Assembly (NCBI RefSeq): GCF_019448235.1
Contig: NZ_CP080409.1
Location: forward strand, 372,001 to 436,000
Direction: 5' to 3'
DNA length: 64,000 bases
Source: Nocardioides panacisoli
GTDB taxonomy: Bacteria > Actinomycetota > Actinomycetes > Propionibacteriales > Nocardioidaceae
The notes below the pieces were generated by a model that saw nothing but the letters and a program-made list of their open reading frames with translations, did no database searches and had not been told where the DNA came from. Made by a program: the position numbers and the translations under genes. Below are positions 1-11,279 of this stretch, piece after piece (position 1 is the stretch's first letter; each line of letters opens with the position of its first letter).

Positions 1-1368
1 CCGCTGACCGAGCTCAACGTCGAGGAGGCGGCCGCGCCGTACGCGAACCCGATCGTCTTCCTCTTCCTCGGCGGCTTCCTGATCGCGATCGCGATGCAGA
101 AGTGGAACCTGCACCGCCGCATCGCCCTGCTGACGCTGCGGCGCGTCGGCACCCATCCCCGCCAGATCATCCTCGGGATGATGATTGCGACCGCGTTCCT
201 CTCGATGTGGGTCTCCAACACCGCGACGACGCTGATGATGCTGCCGATCGGCATCTCGGTGCTGGCGCTCGTCGTGGAGAACGCCGGCCGCGGCAGCGAC
301 TCCGCCGCCACCGGCGACGCGACGGCCACCGAGGGCGAGATCCAGCGCCAGATGGCGAAGGGCGAGACCGTCAGCGACATCGTCTCCGACGACAGCGTGC
401 GCATCTTCGGCGTCTCCCTCGTGCTGGCGATCGCCTGGGCCGCCTCCATCGGTGGCCTCGGCACGTTGCTGGGCAGTCCGCCGAACGCCATCGTCGCGGG
501 CTACCTCAGCGACGAGGTCGGCGAGGAGATCGCCTTCGTCAACTGGATGATGCTCGGCCTGCCGCTCGTCGTCGTCTTCATCGCCGTCGCCTGGCTGCTG
601 ATCACCCGGGTCCTCTTCAAGTCCGACCTCGAGGAGATCCCCGGCGGCCGGGAGCTGATCCAGCAGGAGATCAGCCAGCTCGGACCGATGAGCCAGGGCG
701 AGAAGGTCGTGCTCGCCGTCTTCGTCGGCGCCGCCTTCTTCTGGATCGTGCCGGGCCTGCTGTCCAACATCGGGGCGGTGTCCGAGGCGCTGCCGTGGCT
801 GGGCAACTTCGACGACACCGTGATCGCCATCGCCGCGGGGCTGGTCCTCTTCCTGATCCCCGGCGACAAGGAGAACCGGATGACACTCACCTGGGAGGAC
901 GCCGAGGACGGCCTCCCCTGGGGTGTGCTGCTGCTCTTCGGCGGTGGCCTCAGCCTCGCGGCCGCTGTCTCCGGCACCGGACTGGACGAGTGGTTCGGCC
1001 AGCAGGTGTCCGGCCTCGAGGTGCTGCCGGTGGTCCTCATCCTCGCGGCCGTGACCGCGCTGGTCCTGCTGCTGACCGAGATCACCAGCAACACCGCCAC
1101 CGCGGCCACCTTCATCCCGGTCCTGGGTGGCGTGGCCGCCGGCATCGGCGTCGATCCGGTCACGTTGCTGATCCCGGCCGCGCTCGCTGCCACCTGTGCC
1201 TTCATGCTCCCGGTGGGCACCCCGCCCAACGCGATCGTGTTCGGCACCGGAGCAGTGAAGATCCAGGAGATGGCCCGCGGCGGTGCGGTGCTCAACGTGG
1301 TCGGTGTCGTCCTGGTGACCCTGTTCACCGTGACGATCGGACCGTTCGCGCTCGGACTCGCTCTGTAA
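1..1368 (+). CDS. SLC13/DASS-family Na+:anion symporter, 5' end missing
   Basis: The reading frame is open from base 1, so the N-terminus lies outside the window; 455 residues are visible. The protein is almost entirely hydrophobic. It carries two copies of the SNT ion/substrate motif typical of divalent anion:sodium symporters, SNTATT near visible residue 72 and TSNTATAAT near 362, and the C-terminal PVGTPPNAIVFG stretch of the family. It probably moves a dicarboxylate, sulfate or related anion across the cytoplasmic membrane; the substrate cannot be told from sequence. A charged cytoplasmic loop (about residues 100-135) separates early helices. The MFS gene follows after 51 bases but seems to have its own promoter. 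Confidence 0.9.
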   Translation, partial: PLTELNVEEAAAPYANPIVFLFLGGFLIAIAMQKWNLHRRIALLTLRRVGTHPRQIILGMMIATAFLSMWVSNTATTLMMLPIGISVLALVVENAGRGSDSAATGDATATEGEIQRQMAKGETVSDIVSDDSVRIFGVSLVLAIAWAASIGGLGTLLGSPPNAIVAGYLSDEVGEEIAFVNWMMLGLPLVVVFIAVAWLLITRVLFKSDLEEIPGGRELIQQEISQLGPMSQGEKVVLAVFVGAAFFWIVPGLLSNIGAVSEALPWLGNFDDTVIAIAAGLVLFLIPGDKENRMTLTWEDAEDGLPWGVLLLFGGGLSLAAAVSGTGLDEWFGQQVSGLEVLPVVLILAAVTALVLLLTEITSNTATAATFIPVLGGVAAGIGVDPVTLLIPAALAATCAFMLPVGTPPNAIVFGTGAVKIQEMARGGAVLNVVGVVLVTLFTVTIGPFALGLAL

Positions 1369-1406
1369 GGAGTGCGCAGTGTGACCTGATCGATGGACAG
1401 CGGTCC

Positions 1407-1412
1407 TAACGT
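1407..1412 (+). promoter_or_regulatory. -10 hexamer, leaderless start of the MFS gene
   Basis: TAACGT lies 7 nt before the GTG at 1420, so transcription would start at or beside the start codon. No -35 box is evident. Confidence 0.5.
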
Positions 1413-1419
1413 GGGGGAC

Positions 1420-2658
1420 GTGAGCGGTACGACGACCTCGGGACGTCCCGCCGTCCTGATGTCGGCGGCCTCCGCGTTGACCACGCTGGGCGCGATCCCG
1501 CCGTTCCTGCTCGGCGCGCAGGCCGTCGCGATCCGCGACGACCTCGGCCTGGGACTCGGGATCTTCGGCGGCGCGGTGAGCCTGTTCTTCGGCACCGCGG
1601 CCGTCGCCACCATGACGCTCTCGTCGCGGTTCGGCGCACTGAGCCGGCGCGTGGCGCTGTGCGTGGCCGGCGTCCTGGTGGCGGCCGGCGGCTACGCCCT
1701 GAGCGGCCTGGTCCAGGGGCCGGTGAGCCTGCTGGTCGCGATGGTCGTGCTGGGACTGGGCAACGCGGCCTGCCAGGCCACGTCGAACCTGCTGATGTCG
1801 CGCGGCCTGCCGCCCGGCCGTCGCGGACTCGGGTTCGGGATCAAGCAGTCCGCCGTCCCGCTGGCCATCATGCTGGGAGGACTGGCGGTCCCCACGGTCG
1901 GCCAGGTCGGGGGCTGGCGGAGCACCTTCGCCGTCACCGCGAGCGTCGGCGTGGCGGTCGCGGCGTTCGCCCTGCTGCGGGGCGGTCGGTGGCAGCGACT
2001 CGCCCGCGAGGGGGCCGGGGGCGACCTGGACACCGACTCCCCACCCACGCTGCCCCTCCTCATGGCCGGCCTGGCCATCACCTTCGCCTCCGCGGCCGCC
2101 AACTACCTCGGCGCCTTCGTCGCCTCGTGGGGATTCGAGGTCGGCCTCAGCCCCACCCGCACCGGCCTGCTGATGGCGGCCGGATCGGCCGGCTCGATCC
2201 TGGTCCGGGTCTTTTCCGGGTGGCGCGCGGACCGCCGGTTCGGCGCGAACATGCCCGTCGTCGCGGCGCAGATGCTCGCCGGCGCCGTCGGGTGCCTGGG
2301 CCTGATGGTGGCCGAGGCGTGGGCCGTCGTCGGGTTCGGGCTGCTGGCGCTGAGCATCGGCTGGGCCTGGCCCGGCCTGCTGCTGTACGCCGTCGCACGG
2401 CTCGGCCGGGACCGCCCCGCGCGTGCGTCCGGGTTCGTGCAGGCGGGCGCGTTCACCGGCGGCGCGCTCGGACCGCTGCTGCTCGGCGCCCTGAGCGGCC
2501 AGGTCGGGTTCCCGGCCACCTGGGCCGTGTGCTCGGGACTGTTCGTCCTCGCGGCCGCACTCGTGGTGGTCTCGCGGCGGATGTTCACCGCCGACCTGCG
2601 GCGACGCCCGCCGCGCGACCCGCTGCGCTATGGACGCCGCTACCGCACCGACGCGTGA
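1420..2658 (+). CDS. MFS transporter
   Basis: A 412-aa major facilitator superfamily protein with about 12 hydrophobic segments. The central SRGLPPGRRGLGFGIKQS stretch resembles the loop 4-5 region of MFS permeases of the CynX/NimT kind. The exported or imported substrate is unknown. I chose GTG 1420 because the hexamer TAACGT sits 7 nt upstream; in-frame ATG 1393 and GTG 1411 are alternatives giving 421 or 415 aa. The C-terminus is basic and cytoplasmic. There is no functional link to the iscS operon that follows. Confidence 0.85.
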   Translation: MSGTTTSGRPAVLMSAASALTTLGAIPPFLLGAQAVAIRDDLGLGLGIFGGAVSLFFGTAAVATMTLSSRFGALSRRVALCVAGVLVAAGGYALSGLVQGPVSLLVAMVVLGLGNAACQATSNLLMSRGLPPGRRGLGFGIKQSAVPLAIMLGGLAVPTVGQVGGWRSTFAVTASVGVAVAAFALLRGGRWQRLAREGAGGDLDTDSPPTLPLLMAGLAITFASAAANYLGAFVASWGFEVGLSPTRTGLLMAAGSAGSILVRVFSGWRADRRFGANMPVVAAQMLAGAVGCLGLMVAEAWAVVGFGLLALSIGWAWPGLLLYAVARLGRDRPARASGFVQAGAFTGGALGPLLLGALSGQVGFPATWAVCSGLFVLAAALVVVSRRMFTADLRRRPPRDPLRYGRRYRTDA

Positions 2659-2718
2659 GCGAGGTCGCGGTGTCGACGGGGAGGCCGCCACGGCTCTCGG
2701 GGGCGAGGGGACGCGCCG

Positions 2719-2724
2719 TAGGCT
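2719..2724 (+). promoter_or_regulatory. -10 hexamer, leaderless start of iscS
   Basis: TAGGCT is 7 nt before ATG 2732, which fits a leaderless mRNA. It drives iscS and probably mnmA and the MetE-like gene. Confidence 0.5.
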
Positions 2725-2731
2725 TGGTCCG

Positions 2732-3907
2732 ATGAGCACCGTCTACCTCGACCACGCTGCGACCACGCCCATGGCGGATGTGGCCGTCGAGGCGATGACC
2801 GCGCAGCTGCGGGCCGTCGGCAACGCCAGCTCGCTGCACGCCTCGGGACGTCGCGCGCGGCGCGTGGTCGAGGAGTCCCGCGAGTCGATCGCCCAGGCCC
2901 TCGGCTGCCGTCCCGGCGAGGTCATCTTCACCTCCGGCGGCACCGAGGCGGACAACCTCGCCCTGAAGGGGCTGTACTGGTCGCGCCGCGCCGAGGACTC
3001 CGGTCGCCACCGCATCCTCTCCACCGCGGTCGAGCACCACGCCGTGCTCGACCCGCTGCACTGGCTGGGGGAGCACGAGGGCGCCACGATCGCCGAGGTC
3101 CCGGTCGATGCGTCCGGTCGGCTCGACGGTGACGCGCTGCGCACCCTGCTGGCCGAGGAGCCCGCGTCGGTCGGCCTCGTGACCGCGATGTGGGCCAACA
3201 ACGAGGTCGGCACCACCCAACCGTTGCCCGACGTGGTGGCTGCCGCCGAGGAGCACGGCGTCCCGGTCCACACCGACGCCGTCCAGGCCGTCGGTTCACT
3301 GCCGGTGGACTTCGCCGCCGCCGGCGTGGACACCCTTGCCCTCTCCAGCCACAAGCTGGGCGGTCCGCTGGGCGTGGGCGCCCTGCTCGCCCGACGCGAG
3401 CTGCTCCTCACGCCGCTGGTCCACGGAGGCGGCCAGGAGCGCGACGTGCGCAGCGGCACGCTCGACGTGCCCGCCATCGCCGGGTTCGCCGCCGCCGTCG
3501 AGGAGGCCGTCAAGCACCAGGCCGAGGAGGCCGAGCGGTTGCGGGGACTGCGGCGTCGCCTAGTGGACGGCGTACGCCGCGAGGTGCCCGACGCCGTCCT
3601 CAACGGCCCGCCGGCCGAGGACGAGGAGGGCCTCCCGGGCATCGCCCACTTCAGCTTCCCCGGCTGCGAGGGCGACTCGTTGCTGATGCTGCTGGACGCC
3701 AACGGCGTCGAGTGCTCGACCGGCTCCGCCTGCGCGGCCGGCGTCCCCCAGCCCTCCCACGTGCTCCTGGCGATGGGGCGCGACGAGGAGGGCGCGCGCA
3801 GCTCGCTGCGCTTCTCGCTGGGCCACCCCAGCACCGCGGCCGACGTGGACGCGTTGGTCGCCGCCCTCGGACCCTGCGTCGAGCGCGCCCGCGCGGCGCG
3901 CGCCTGA
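2732..3907 (+). CDS. iscS: Cysteine desulfurase (IscS/NifS family)
   Basis: A PLP enzyme of 391 aa that removes sulfur from cysteine and passes it on as persulfide. The N-terminal [10 protein letters not shown] motif, the PLP lysine in SSHKLGG (Lys208) and the catalytic loop Cys in [11 protein letters not shown] (Cys328) are all present, and the length is normal for group I desulfurases. The start is ATG 2732; a longer in-frame extension to 2630 has no family similarity. mnmA follows 10 bases after the stop, the same pair as in mycobacteria, so supply of sulfur for tRNA 2-thiouridine is a likely main task, with direct transfer to MnmA because no TusA-like gene is nearby. Confidence 0.95.
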   Translation: MSTVYLDHAATTPMADVAVEAMTAQLRAVGNASSLHASGRRARRVVEESRESIAQALGCRPGEVIFTSGGTEADNLALKGLYWSRRAEDSGRHRILSTAVEHHAVLDPLHWLGEHEGATIAEVPVDASGRLDGDALRTLLAEEPASVGLVTAMWANNEVGTTQPLPDVVAAAEEHGVPVHTDAVQAVGSLPVDFAAAGVDTLALSSHKLGGPLGVGALLARRELLLTPLVHGGGQERDVRSGTLDVPAIAGFAAAVEEAVKHQAEEAERLRGLRRRLVDGVRREVPDAVLNGPPAEDEEGLPGIAHFSFPGCEGDSLLMLLDANGVECSTGSACAAGVPQPSHVLLAMGRDEEGARSSLRFSLGHPSTAADVDALVAALGPCVERARAARA

Positions 3908-3917
3908 AGGAGGCGTC

Positions 3918-5045
3918 GTGAAGGTCGTCGCCGCCATGTCCGGCGGAGTGGACTCCGCCGTCGCGGCCGCCCGTGCCGTCGAGGCCGGCCACGAGGTGAC
4001 CGGCATCCACCTGGCACTCTCGCGCAACCCACAGTCCTACCGTTCCGGCGCCCGCGGCTGCTGCACCATCGAGGACAGCAACGACGCCCGTCGGGCCGCG
4101 GACGTGATCGGCATCCCGTTCTACGTCTGGGACCTCTCCGACCGCTTCCACACCGAGGTGGTCGAGGACTTCATGGACACCTACGCCGCGGGGGAGACGC
4201 CCAACCCCTGCCTGCGGTGCAACGAGAAGATCAAGTTCGCCGCCGTCCTCGACCGGGCGTTGGCACTGGGCTTCGATGCCGTCGCGACCGGCCACTACGC
4301 CCAGCTCACCGAGAGCGCCGACGGCGGTGTCGAGCTCCACCGCGCCATCGACGAGGGCAAGGACCAGTCCTACGTCCTCGGCGTGCTCGACGAGCGCCAG
4401 CTGCGCCACTCGCTCTTCCCGCTGGGCGACACCCCGAAGGCCGAGGTACGCCGCGAGGCGGCCGAGCGCGGCCTCCTGGTCGCCGACAAGCCCGACAGCC
4501 ACGACATCTGCTTCGTCGCCGACGGCGACAACGCGGGATGGCTGGAGGAGAAGCTGGGGGAGCGCGCCCCCAACCACGGCGGCGACATCGTCGACGAGGC
4601 CAGTGGTGAGGTGCTCGGCCAGCACGAGGGCACCTACCGCTACACCGTCGGACAGCGCCGCGGCCTCAAGCTCGGCCGCCCGGCCGCCGACGGCAAGCCG
4701 CGCTTCGTGCTCGACATCGAGCCCGTCTCCGGCACCGTCACCGTCGGCCCCCGCGAGCGCCTGGCCGTCGAGCGGATCCACGGCGTCCGACCGCGCTGGT
4801 GCGGCGCGGCACCGACCGAGCTCGCCGGGCCAGACGTGACGGTCCAGCTGCGCGCCCACGGCGCGGAGCATCGGGCCACGGTGCGGGTCTCCAGCGGACC
4901 GGCGGGCTCGGACGACCCGTCGCAGGTCGACATCGCGCTGCACGAGCCGGCGTACGGCATCGCCCCGGGGCAGGCCGCGGTCATCTACGACGGCAGTCGC
5001 GTCGTCGGCTCGGCGACGATCGCCCGCACGGAGCGTGTGGACTGA
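3918..5045 (+). CDS. mnmA: tRNA-specific 2-thiouridylase MnmA
   Basis: ATP-dependent enzyme of 375 aa that converts U34 of Lys, Glu and Gln tRNAs to 2-thiouridine. The PP-loop SGGVDS (residues 8-13) activates the uridine. The two catalytic cysteines are visible in NPCLRC (Cys98) and HDICFVA (Cys198). The C-terminal third is the usual beta-barrel domain ([12 protein letters not shown] onward). GTG 3918 is preceded by AAGGAGG. The stop overlaps the next start (TGATG at 5043-5047), so the downstream MetE-like gene is translationally coupled. Confidence 0.96.
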   Translation: MKVVAAMSGGVDSAVAAARAVEAGHEVTGIHLALSRNPQSYRSGARGCCTIEDSNDARRAADVIGIPFYVWDLSDRFHTEVVEDFMDTYAAGETPNPCLRCNEKIKFAAVLDRALALGFDAVATGHYAQLTESADGGVELHRAIDEGKDQSYVLGVLDERQLRHSLFPLGDTPKAEVRREAAERGLLVADKPDSHDICFVADGDNAGWLEEKLGERAPNHGGDIVDEASGEVLGQHEGTYRYTVGQRRGLKLGRPAADGKPRFVLDIEPVSGTVTVGPRERLAVERIHGVRPRWCGAAPTELAGPDVTVQLRAHGAEHRATVRVSSGPAGSDDPSQVDIALHEPAYGIAPGQAAVIYDGSRVVGSATIARTERVD

Positions 5046-6052
5046 TGGCGCTGGCGACGGCGGTCGGTTCCTTCCCCGGGACCGACCAGGCAGCCCACGA
5101 CGAGGCGTTGCGGATCGTGCTCGACGAGCTGGGCGAGGACCTGCCCTGCCTGCCCGAGGTGCCGGGCCGGGGCCACCTGGCCGGCATGGTCGGTCGCACG
5201 GTGGGCCTGCTGGGGGACCTCGACGCCGACCTCCAGCCCGCGGGTTGGCGGCTGACCGGCACCTCCGGCGCGCCGGCGCTGGACCAGCGCCGGGCGCGCA
5301 GCCTGCTCGGGCAGGACCTGGACGCGCTGGAGGAGCGCGCCGAGGGCTTCACCGGCGCCTTCAAGGTGCAGCTCACCGGGCCGTGGACGCTCGCGGCGAC
5401 CGTCGAGCGGCCGCGCGGTGACAAGGTGCTCGCCGACCACGGCGCGCGGCGGGACCTCGCCCAGGCGCTGGCCGCGGCCACCGCCGACCACGTGGCCGAC
5501 GTACGCCGCCGCCTGCCGGGGGCCTCCCGGTTGGTGGTCCAGCTGGACGAGCCGTCGCTGCCGGCGGTGCTCGCCGGCCGCATCAGCACGGCGTCCGGGT
5601 TCGGCAAGCACCGCACCGTCCATCCGCCGGCCGCGAGCGAGGCGTTGGAGTGGGTCACCGAGGCGGTCACCGGTGCCGGTGCGGAGGCATGGGTCCACTG
5701 CTGTGCCGCCGACGCGCCCGTCGGCCTGCTGCGGGGGGCCGGTGCCACCGGCGTGCTGGTCGACCTGGACACCGTGACCGCGGAGGCGATGGACTCCCTC
5801 GCCGAGGCGTTGGAGGCCGGCACCACCGTGGTGCTCGGCGTCGTCCCGACCCACCGGCCCGACGCCGTCCCCAGCGACACCGACCTGATCCGGCGCGTCC
5901 ACCGCTGGCTGGAGATGGTCGGCCTCGACCCCGCCGAGCTCGGCGACCGTCTCGCCGTCGCACCCGCGTGCGGCCTCGCCGGTGCCGATCGCTCCTGGCC
6001 GCCGCGGGCGCTCCGGCTGGCCCGTTCGGTGGCCGCCAACCTGGCCTCCTGA
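5045..6052 (+). CDS. MetE-like protein (cobalamin-independent methionine synthase C-terminal domain only)
   Basis: A 335-aa protein with the fold of the catalytic half of MetE and no N-terminal half. It begins ATAVGSFPGTD and keeps the zinc ligand pattern H-x-C (His218, Cys220 in VHCC) and a distal cysteine (Cys309 in APACGL), plus FKVQLTGPWTL and QLDEPSLP. Full-length MetE is over 700 aa. The same MetE-like neighbour of mnmA/ligA occurs in mycobacteria, annotated only as a family member. It may be a minimal methyltransferase acting on homocysteine or another thiol; methionine synthesis is not proven. It overlaps the mnmA stop by one base. Confidence 0.8.
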   Translation: MALATAVGSFPGTDQAAHDEALRIVLDELGEDLPCLPEVPGRGHLAGMVGRTVGLLGDLDADLQPAGWRLTGTSGAPALDQRRARSLLGQDLDALEERAEGFTGAFKVQLTGPWTLAATVERPRGDKVLADHGARRDLAQALAAATADHVADVRRRLPGASRLVVQLDEPSLPAVLAGRISTASGFGKHRTVHPPAASEALEWVTEAVTGAGAEAWVHCCAADAPVGLLRGAGATGVLVDLDTVTAEAMDSLAEALEAGTTVVLGVVPTHRPDAVPSDTDLIRRVHRWLEMVGLDPAELGDRLAVAPACGLAGADRSWPPRALRLARSVAANLAS

Positions 6053-6071
6053 CTCGTGCGCCGGCGCGACC

Positions 6072-6698
6072 TCAGGCCGGGTCGCGGTCCTCGCAGGCGA
6101 GCGCGAGGGTCGCATCCAGCGCGACGTCGTTCCAGCGCTGGGTGCCCGAGAGCATGTAGTGGCCCAGCAGGCCCATGTCGACCATGGTGGTGTCGATCCC
6201 GCTCGCGCGGGCGCGGGCGAGGTACTGCTCGGTCATCCGGAACGAGGTGATCCGGTCCCGTCGGCCGTGGGCGGCCACCACCCGGCGACCGGCCAGCGTG
6301 GCGACGGGGTCGGCGGGCTCCCACCAGGGAGCGAGGGCGACCACGCCCACCACGGACTCGTCGTCGGCGACGTGGACCGCGACGCGGCCACCCATGGAGT
6401 GGCCGAGCAGGACGACCGGTACGTCGCCGAGCTCGCGGCGTACCTCCGACAGCGCCCAGCGCGCGTCGTCGACCGAACCGTGCCCGGCGTTCCAGCCGCG
6501 TGCGCGGTAGCGCAGCAACCAGGACGACACGCCCGCGTCCTCCCAGTCCGGGTGCAGTCGCCGCTGCATCGCCGCCATCCGCTGCCATGAGGCGCTGCCG
6601 CGGTCGACGGTGCGCTCCGAGCGCGGCTTGCCGCCGTGCAGGACCAGGACGGCGGCGCGGGGGTCGCGGACGTCGAGTCGGGTCAGGTGGGCGGGCAC
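6072..6698 (-). CDS. Alpha/beta hydrolase
   Basis: A compact 208-aa cytoplasmic hydrolase. The core strand VLVLHGGKP, the nucleophile elbow GHSMGG, an Asp in AAHGRRDRIT and a C-terminal His (LLGHYM) form a plausible Ser-Asp-His triad. The frame stays open far upstream, but that part is shadow of other genes. GTG 6698 has AGGAG six bases before it and starts the first beta strand. It is convergent with the MetE-like gene (19 bases apart) and divergent from ligA. The substrate is unknown. Confidence 0.85.
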   Translation of the reverse strand: MPAHLTRLDVRDPRAAVLVLHGGKPRSERTVDRGSASWQRMAAMQRRLHPDWEDAGVSSWLLRYRARGWNAGHGSVDDARWALSEVRRELGDVPVVLLGHSMGGRVAVHVADDESVVGVVALAPWWEPADPVATLAGRRVVAAHGRRDRITSFRMTEQYLARARASGIDTTMVDMGLLGHYMLSGTQRWNDVALDATLALACEDRDPA

Positions 6699-6740
6699 CG
6701 GCGGCTCCTGGGGACGTGGGTGGGCGTCCAGTCTTGCTGA

Positions 6741-8909
<2,169 letters not shown>

Positions 8910-8924
8910 GCCACCGACGGAGGT

Positions 8925-9008
8925 GTCGAGTCGGCGCCAACTCGGCTCCGGTCCGGCCCGTGCCGCTCGCCCAACCCCGGCGCTGGGCCGAGTTCGCGCC
9001 GACTCGGC
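8925..9008. repeat. Palindromic repeat element, copy 1
   Basis: Two 22-nt arms (8925-8946 and 8987-9008) are inverted copies with one or two mismatches, around a 40-nt loop. Each arm is itself an imperfect palindrome built on GAGTCGGCGCCAACTC. The left arm is identical, in reverse complement, to the right arm of the copy inside the AAA+ gene at 43611-43632. It lies just after the ligA stop and may also act as a transcription stop. Confidence 0.75.
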
Positions 9009-9047
9009 AGGGTGCGGCGCTTCACCCCTCGGGGCACACTGGGTGAC

Positions 9048-10121
9048 ATGCGGCGTACGGCGAGCGCGTGGGCGGTCCTCCTGCTGGTGCTGACCGCCTG
9101 CTCGGGTGCGGCCGAGGACGACGCCGGGGCGGAGCAGCCCTCGTCGAGCGCGACGGAGTCCTCGGCTTCCTCTCCGACGACGCCTGCGGAGTCCGCCTCG
9201 CCGTCGACGACCCCCAGCACCAGTGCGACGCCCGAGGAGCCGCCGCACCCGGTCTCGCTGCCCGCGCTCGCACAGCAGGAGTACGACGGCCGCGGCCTGC
9301 GGTTGGGGCGCGAGGTGCTGCGCACCGCCGACCAGGTGCAGTACGACGTCACCTACCGCAGCGGCGACCTGCGGATCTCCGGGAGGCTCGCGGTGCCCAC
9401 GGGCAGCGGGCCGTTCCCGGCGATCGTCCTCGCCCACGGCTACATCGACCCGGCCGTCTACGACATCGGCCAGGGCATGACGCGCGAACGCGAGTGGTTC
9501 GCAGCCAACGGCTACGTCGCACTCCACGTCGACTACCGCAACCACGGCGGTTCCGACGCCGACCCCGACGCCGAGCTGCAGCTGCGCCTGGGCTACACCG
9601 AGGACGTCATCAACGCCGTCCGCGCCCTGCGACGGTGGGACGGGCCCGTGGCTGATGACCAGGTGGCGATCGGCGGCCGCTCCATGGGCGGCGGTGTCGT
9701 CTACAACGCCCTCGCCGTCCAGCCCGGACTGGTCGACGCCGCCGTGGTGTGGGCGCCGGTCAGCTCCGACACGGTCGACAATTTCGAGCGTTGGATCCGC
9801 CCCAGCCCGGACCGCTCGGACCTCACCCGGCGCATCATCAACCGGTACGGCGACCCGGCCAGGCCGCGCAACGCCGACTTCTGGGACGCCGTCAGCCCCC
9901 GCACCTACTTCGACCAGATCACCGAGCCGGTGCTGATCCACCACGGCACGCTCGACGACAGCTGCCCCGTCCGGTGGAGCCGCACCACGCACCGCGCGAT
10001 GCAGCGGGCCGGGGTGGACAGCACCCTGGAGATCTACGAGGGCGAGCAGCACGCCTTCGGTCCCCGGTTCTACGACTCCATGGAGCGCACCGGTCGGTTC
10101 CTGCGGCGCCACCTCGCCTGA
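9048..10121 (+). CDS. Lipoprotein alpha/beta hydrolase (prolyl oligopeptidase/dienelactone hydrolase type)
   Basis: A 357-aa exported esterase/peptidase-like protein. The N-terminus is a lipoprotein signal (MRRTASAWAVLLLVLTACSG, Cys18), followed by a 55-residue Ser/Thr/Pro/Glu-rich tether. The catalytic domain has VLAHGYIDP, the nucleophile GGRSMGG, the Asp in HGTLDDSCPV and the His in EGEQHAFGP. It would act on the outer face of the membrane on small esters or peptides. CACACT lies 7 nt before ATG 9048, which suggests a leaderless start. It is convergent with the propeller gene, the two stop codons being adjacent. Confidence 0.85.
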   Translation: MRRTASAWAVLLLVLTACSGAAEDDAGAEQPSSSATESSASSPTTPAESASPSTTPSTSATPEEPPHPVSLPALAQQEYDGRGLRLGREVLRTADQVQYDVTYRSGDLRISGRLAVPTGSGPFPAIVLAHGYIDPAVYDIGQGMTREREWFAANGYVALHVDYRNHGGSDADPDAELQLRLGYTEDVINAVRALRRWDGPVADDQVAIGGRSMGGGVVYNALAVQPGLVDAAVVWAPVSSDTVDNFERWIRPSPDRSDLTRRIINRYGDPARPRNADFWDAVSPRTYFDQITEPVLIHHGTLDDSCPVRWSRTTHRAMQRAGVDSTLEIYEGEQHAFGPRFYDSMERTGRFLRRHLA

Positions 10122-11279
10122 TCACGACTCGTACGCCCTGCCACCCAAGCGGAGGTCGTCGCCGGTCTCCTCGCACGGCGGCGTGGCCGCGCTGTTCACG
10201 GTGCTGCGTGCGCACCCCGAGGCCGGCGGCAGGTCGATGTCGGTGCTCGTGCAGTCACCGGTCGAGGCGACACAGGTGGTCAACTCGCCCGACTCCCGGT
10301 CGATCCGGAACGGGTCGCCATCGGGTGTCCACCCCCACTCGTAGCCGGGGCCGTCGAGGGTGACGTGTTCACCCGAGGCGACGTCGTACACCTCGACGGA
10401 TGCGGTGTCCACGTCTGCTTCGGCGTCCTCGTCGACGAACATCGCGTGACGTCCCCCGGGGGAGAGGTCGAAGTAGCCCGGGGCCTCCGACGACAGCACG
10501 GTGGCGCCGGTCGCCACGTCGACCACCATCGGTACGCCGCCCTCCCAGCTCGTCACGAGGCCTCCGGCCACGTCGTCCACACCTGGGAGGCCGGAGTCCG
10601 CGACGGACCCGTTGCGCCAGTCGACGGCGTGGACCTCGCCGCCGTAGCCCTCGCTCACGTAGAGCAGGTCGCCGTCCAGCGACACCGGGAACCCCTCGGC
10701 ACGGGTCGGCCCGACCGACACCCGCGCCACCTCCTCGTCGACACCGACGTCGCGGACCACAGCCTCGAGGACGCCGTCGACCTCCTCGGCGTAGGCGACG
10801 TAGGGGAGCGACGGGTCGGTGGCGTGCACCGCATCCCGGGTGGTGAGTGCGAGGCGGGTCACCGACCCGTCAGCGCCGAGTAGTGAGAATCGCTGTGGTC
10901 CGCCGCCGTCGCTCAGGGCGTTCTCGCCGTGACGGACCAGGATGCCGACCGAGGTGTAGTAGAGGCTCTTCACCGCCGGGTCCTCGACGGTGCCCGACGC
11001 CCGCCCGCCGGCGTAGGTGACCTCGTTGCCGACTGCGTAGACGGGGCCAGCCGGCAGCGGGCTCGCGGGATCCACGGTGCGGGCGGAGTCGGTGAGGGAG
11101 CCGAGGCCGTGGACGGCGCCGCCGACCAGGCCCAGGGCCGCGACCGCCGCCACCCCGCCGAGCGCCCGACGCCGACGACGGATCGCACGCCCACGTCGTA
11201 CGACGTCGCGCGTCGGCGGGGCGGGGACGTCGACCCGGTCGGCCTCGCGGGCCAGCAGGTCCTGCAGGTGGTCACTCAT
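10122..11279 (-). CDS. Single-pass membrane protein with beta-propeller-like outer domain, sigma-factor partner
   Basis: A 385-aa protein with a short cytoplasmic N-terminus (about 1-38, ending in the basic run RRGRAIRRRRR), one TM helix (about 40-58) and a large outer domain of repeated strands typical of a WD40/TolB-like propeller (LPYVAYAE, GDLLYVSEG, SPGGRHAMFVDED). It starts inside the end of the sigma-factor gene (8-base ATGAGTGA overlap), so the two are coupled. That layout fits an anti-sigma or sensor protein, though no ZAS zinc motif (HxxxCxxC) is present. Four cysteines near the C-terminus may form disulfides outside the cell. Confidence 0.75.
   Translation of the reverse strand: MSDHLQDLLAREADRVDVPAPPTRDVVRRGRAIRRRRRALGGVAAVAALGLVGGAVHGLGSLTDSARTVDPASPLPAGPVYAVGNEVTYAGGRASGTVEDPAVKSLYYTSVGILVRHGENALSDGGGPQRFSLLGADGSVTRLALTTRDAVHATDPSLPYVAYAEEVDGVLEAVVRDVGVDEEVARVSVGPTRAEGFPVSLDGDLLYVSEGYGGEVHAVDWRNGSVADSGLPGVDDVAGGLVTSWEGGVPMVVDVATGATVLSSEAPGYFDLSPGGRHAMFVDEDAEADVDTASVEVYDVASGEHVTLDGPGYEWGWTPDGDPFRIDRESGELTTCVASTGDCTSTDIDLPPASGCARSTVNSAATPPCEETGDDLRLGGRAYES

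Noticed and set aside
8925..9008. CRISPR array
   Set aside because: Only one inverted pair with no regular direct repeats and spacers, and no cas genes in the window.
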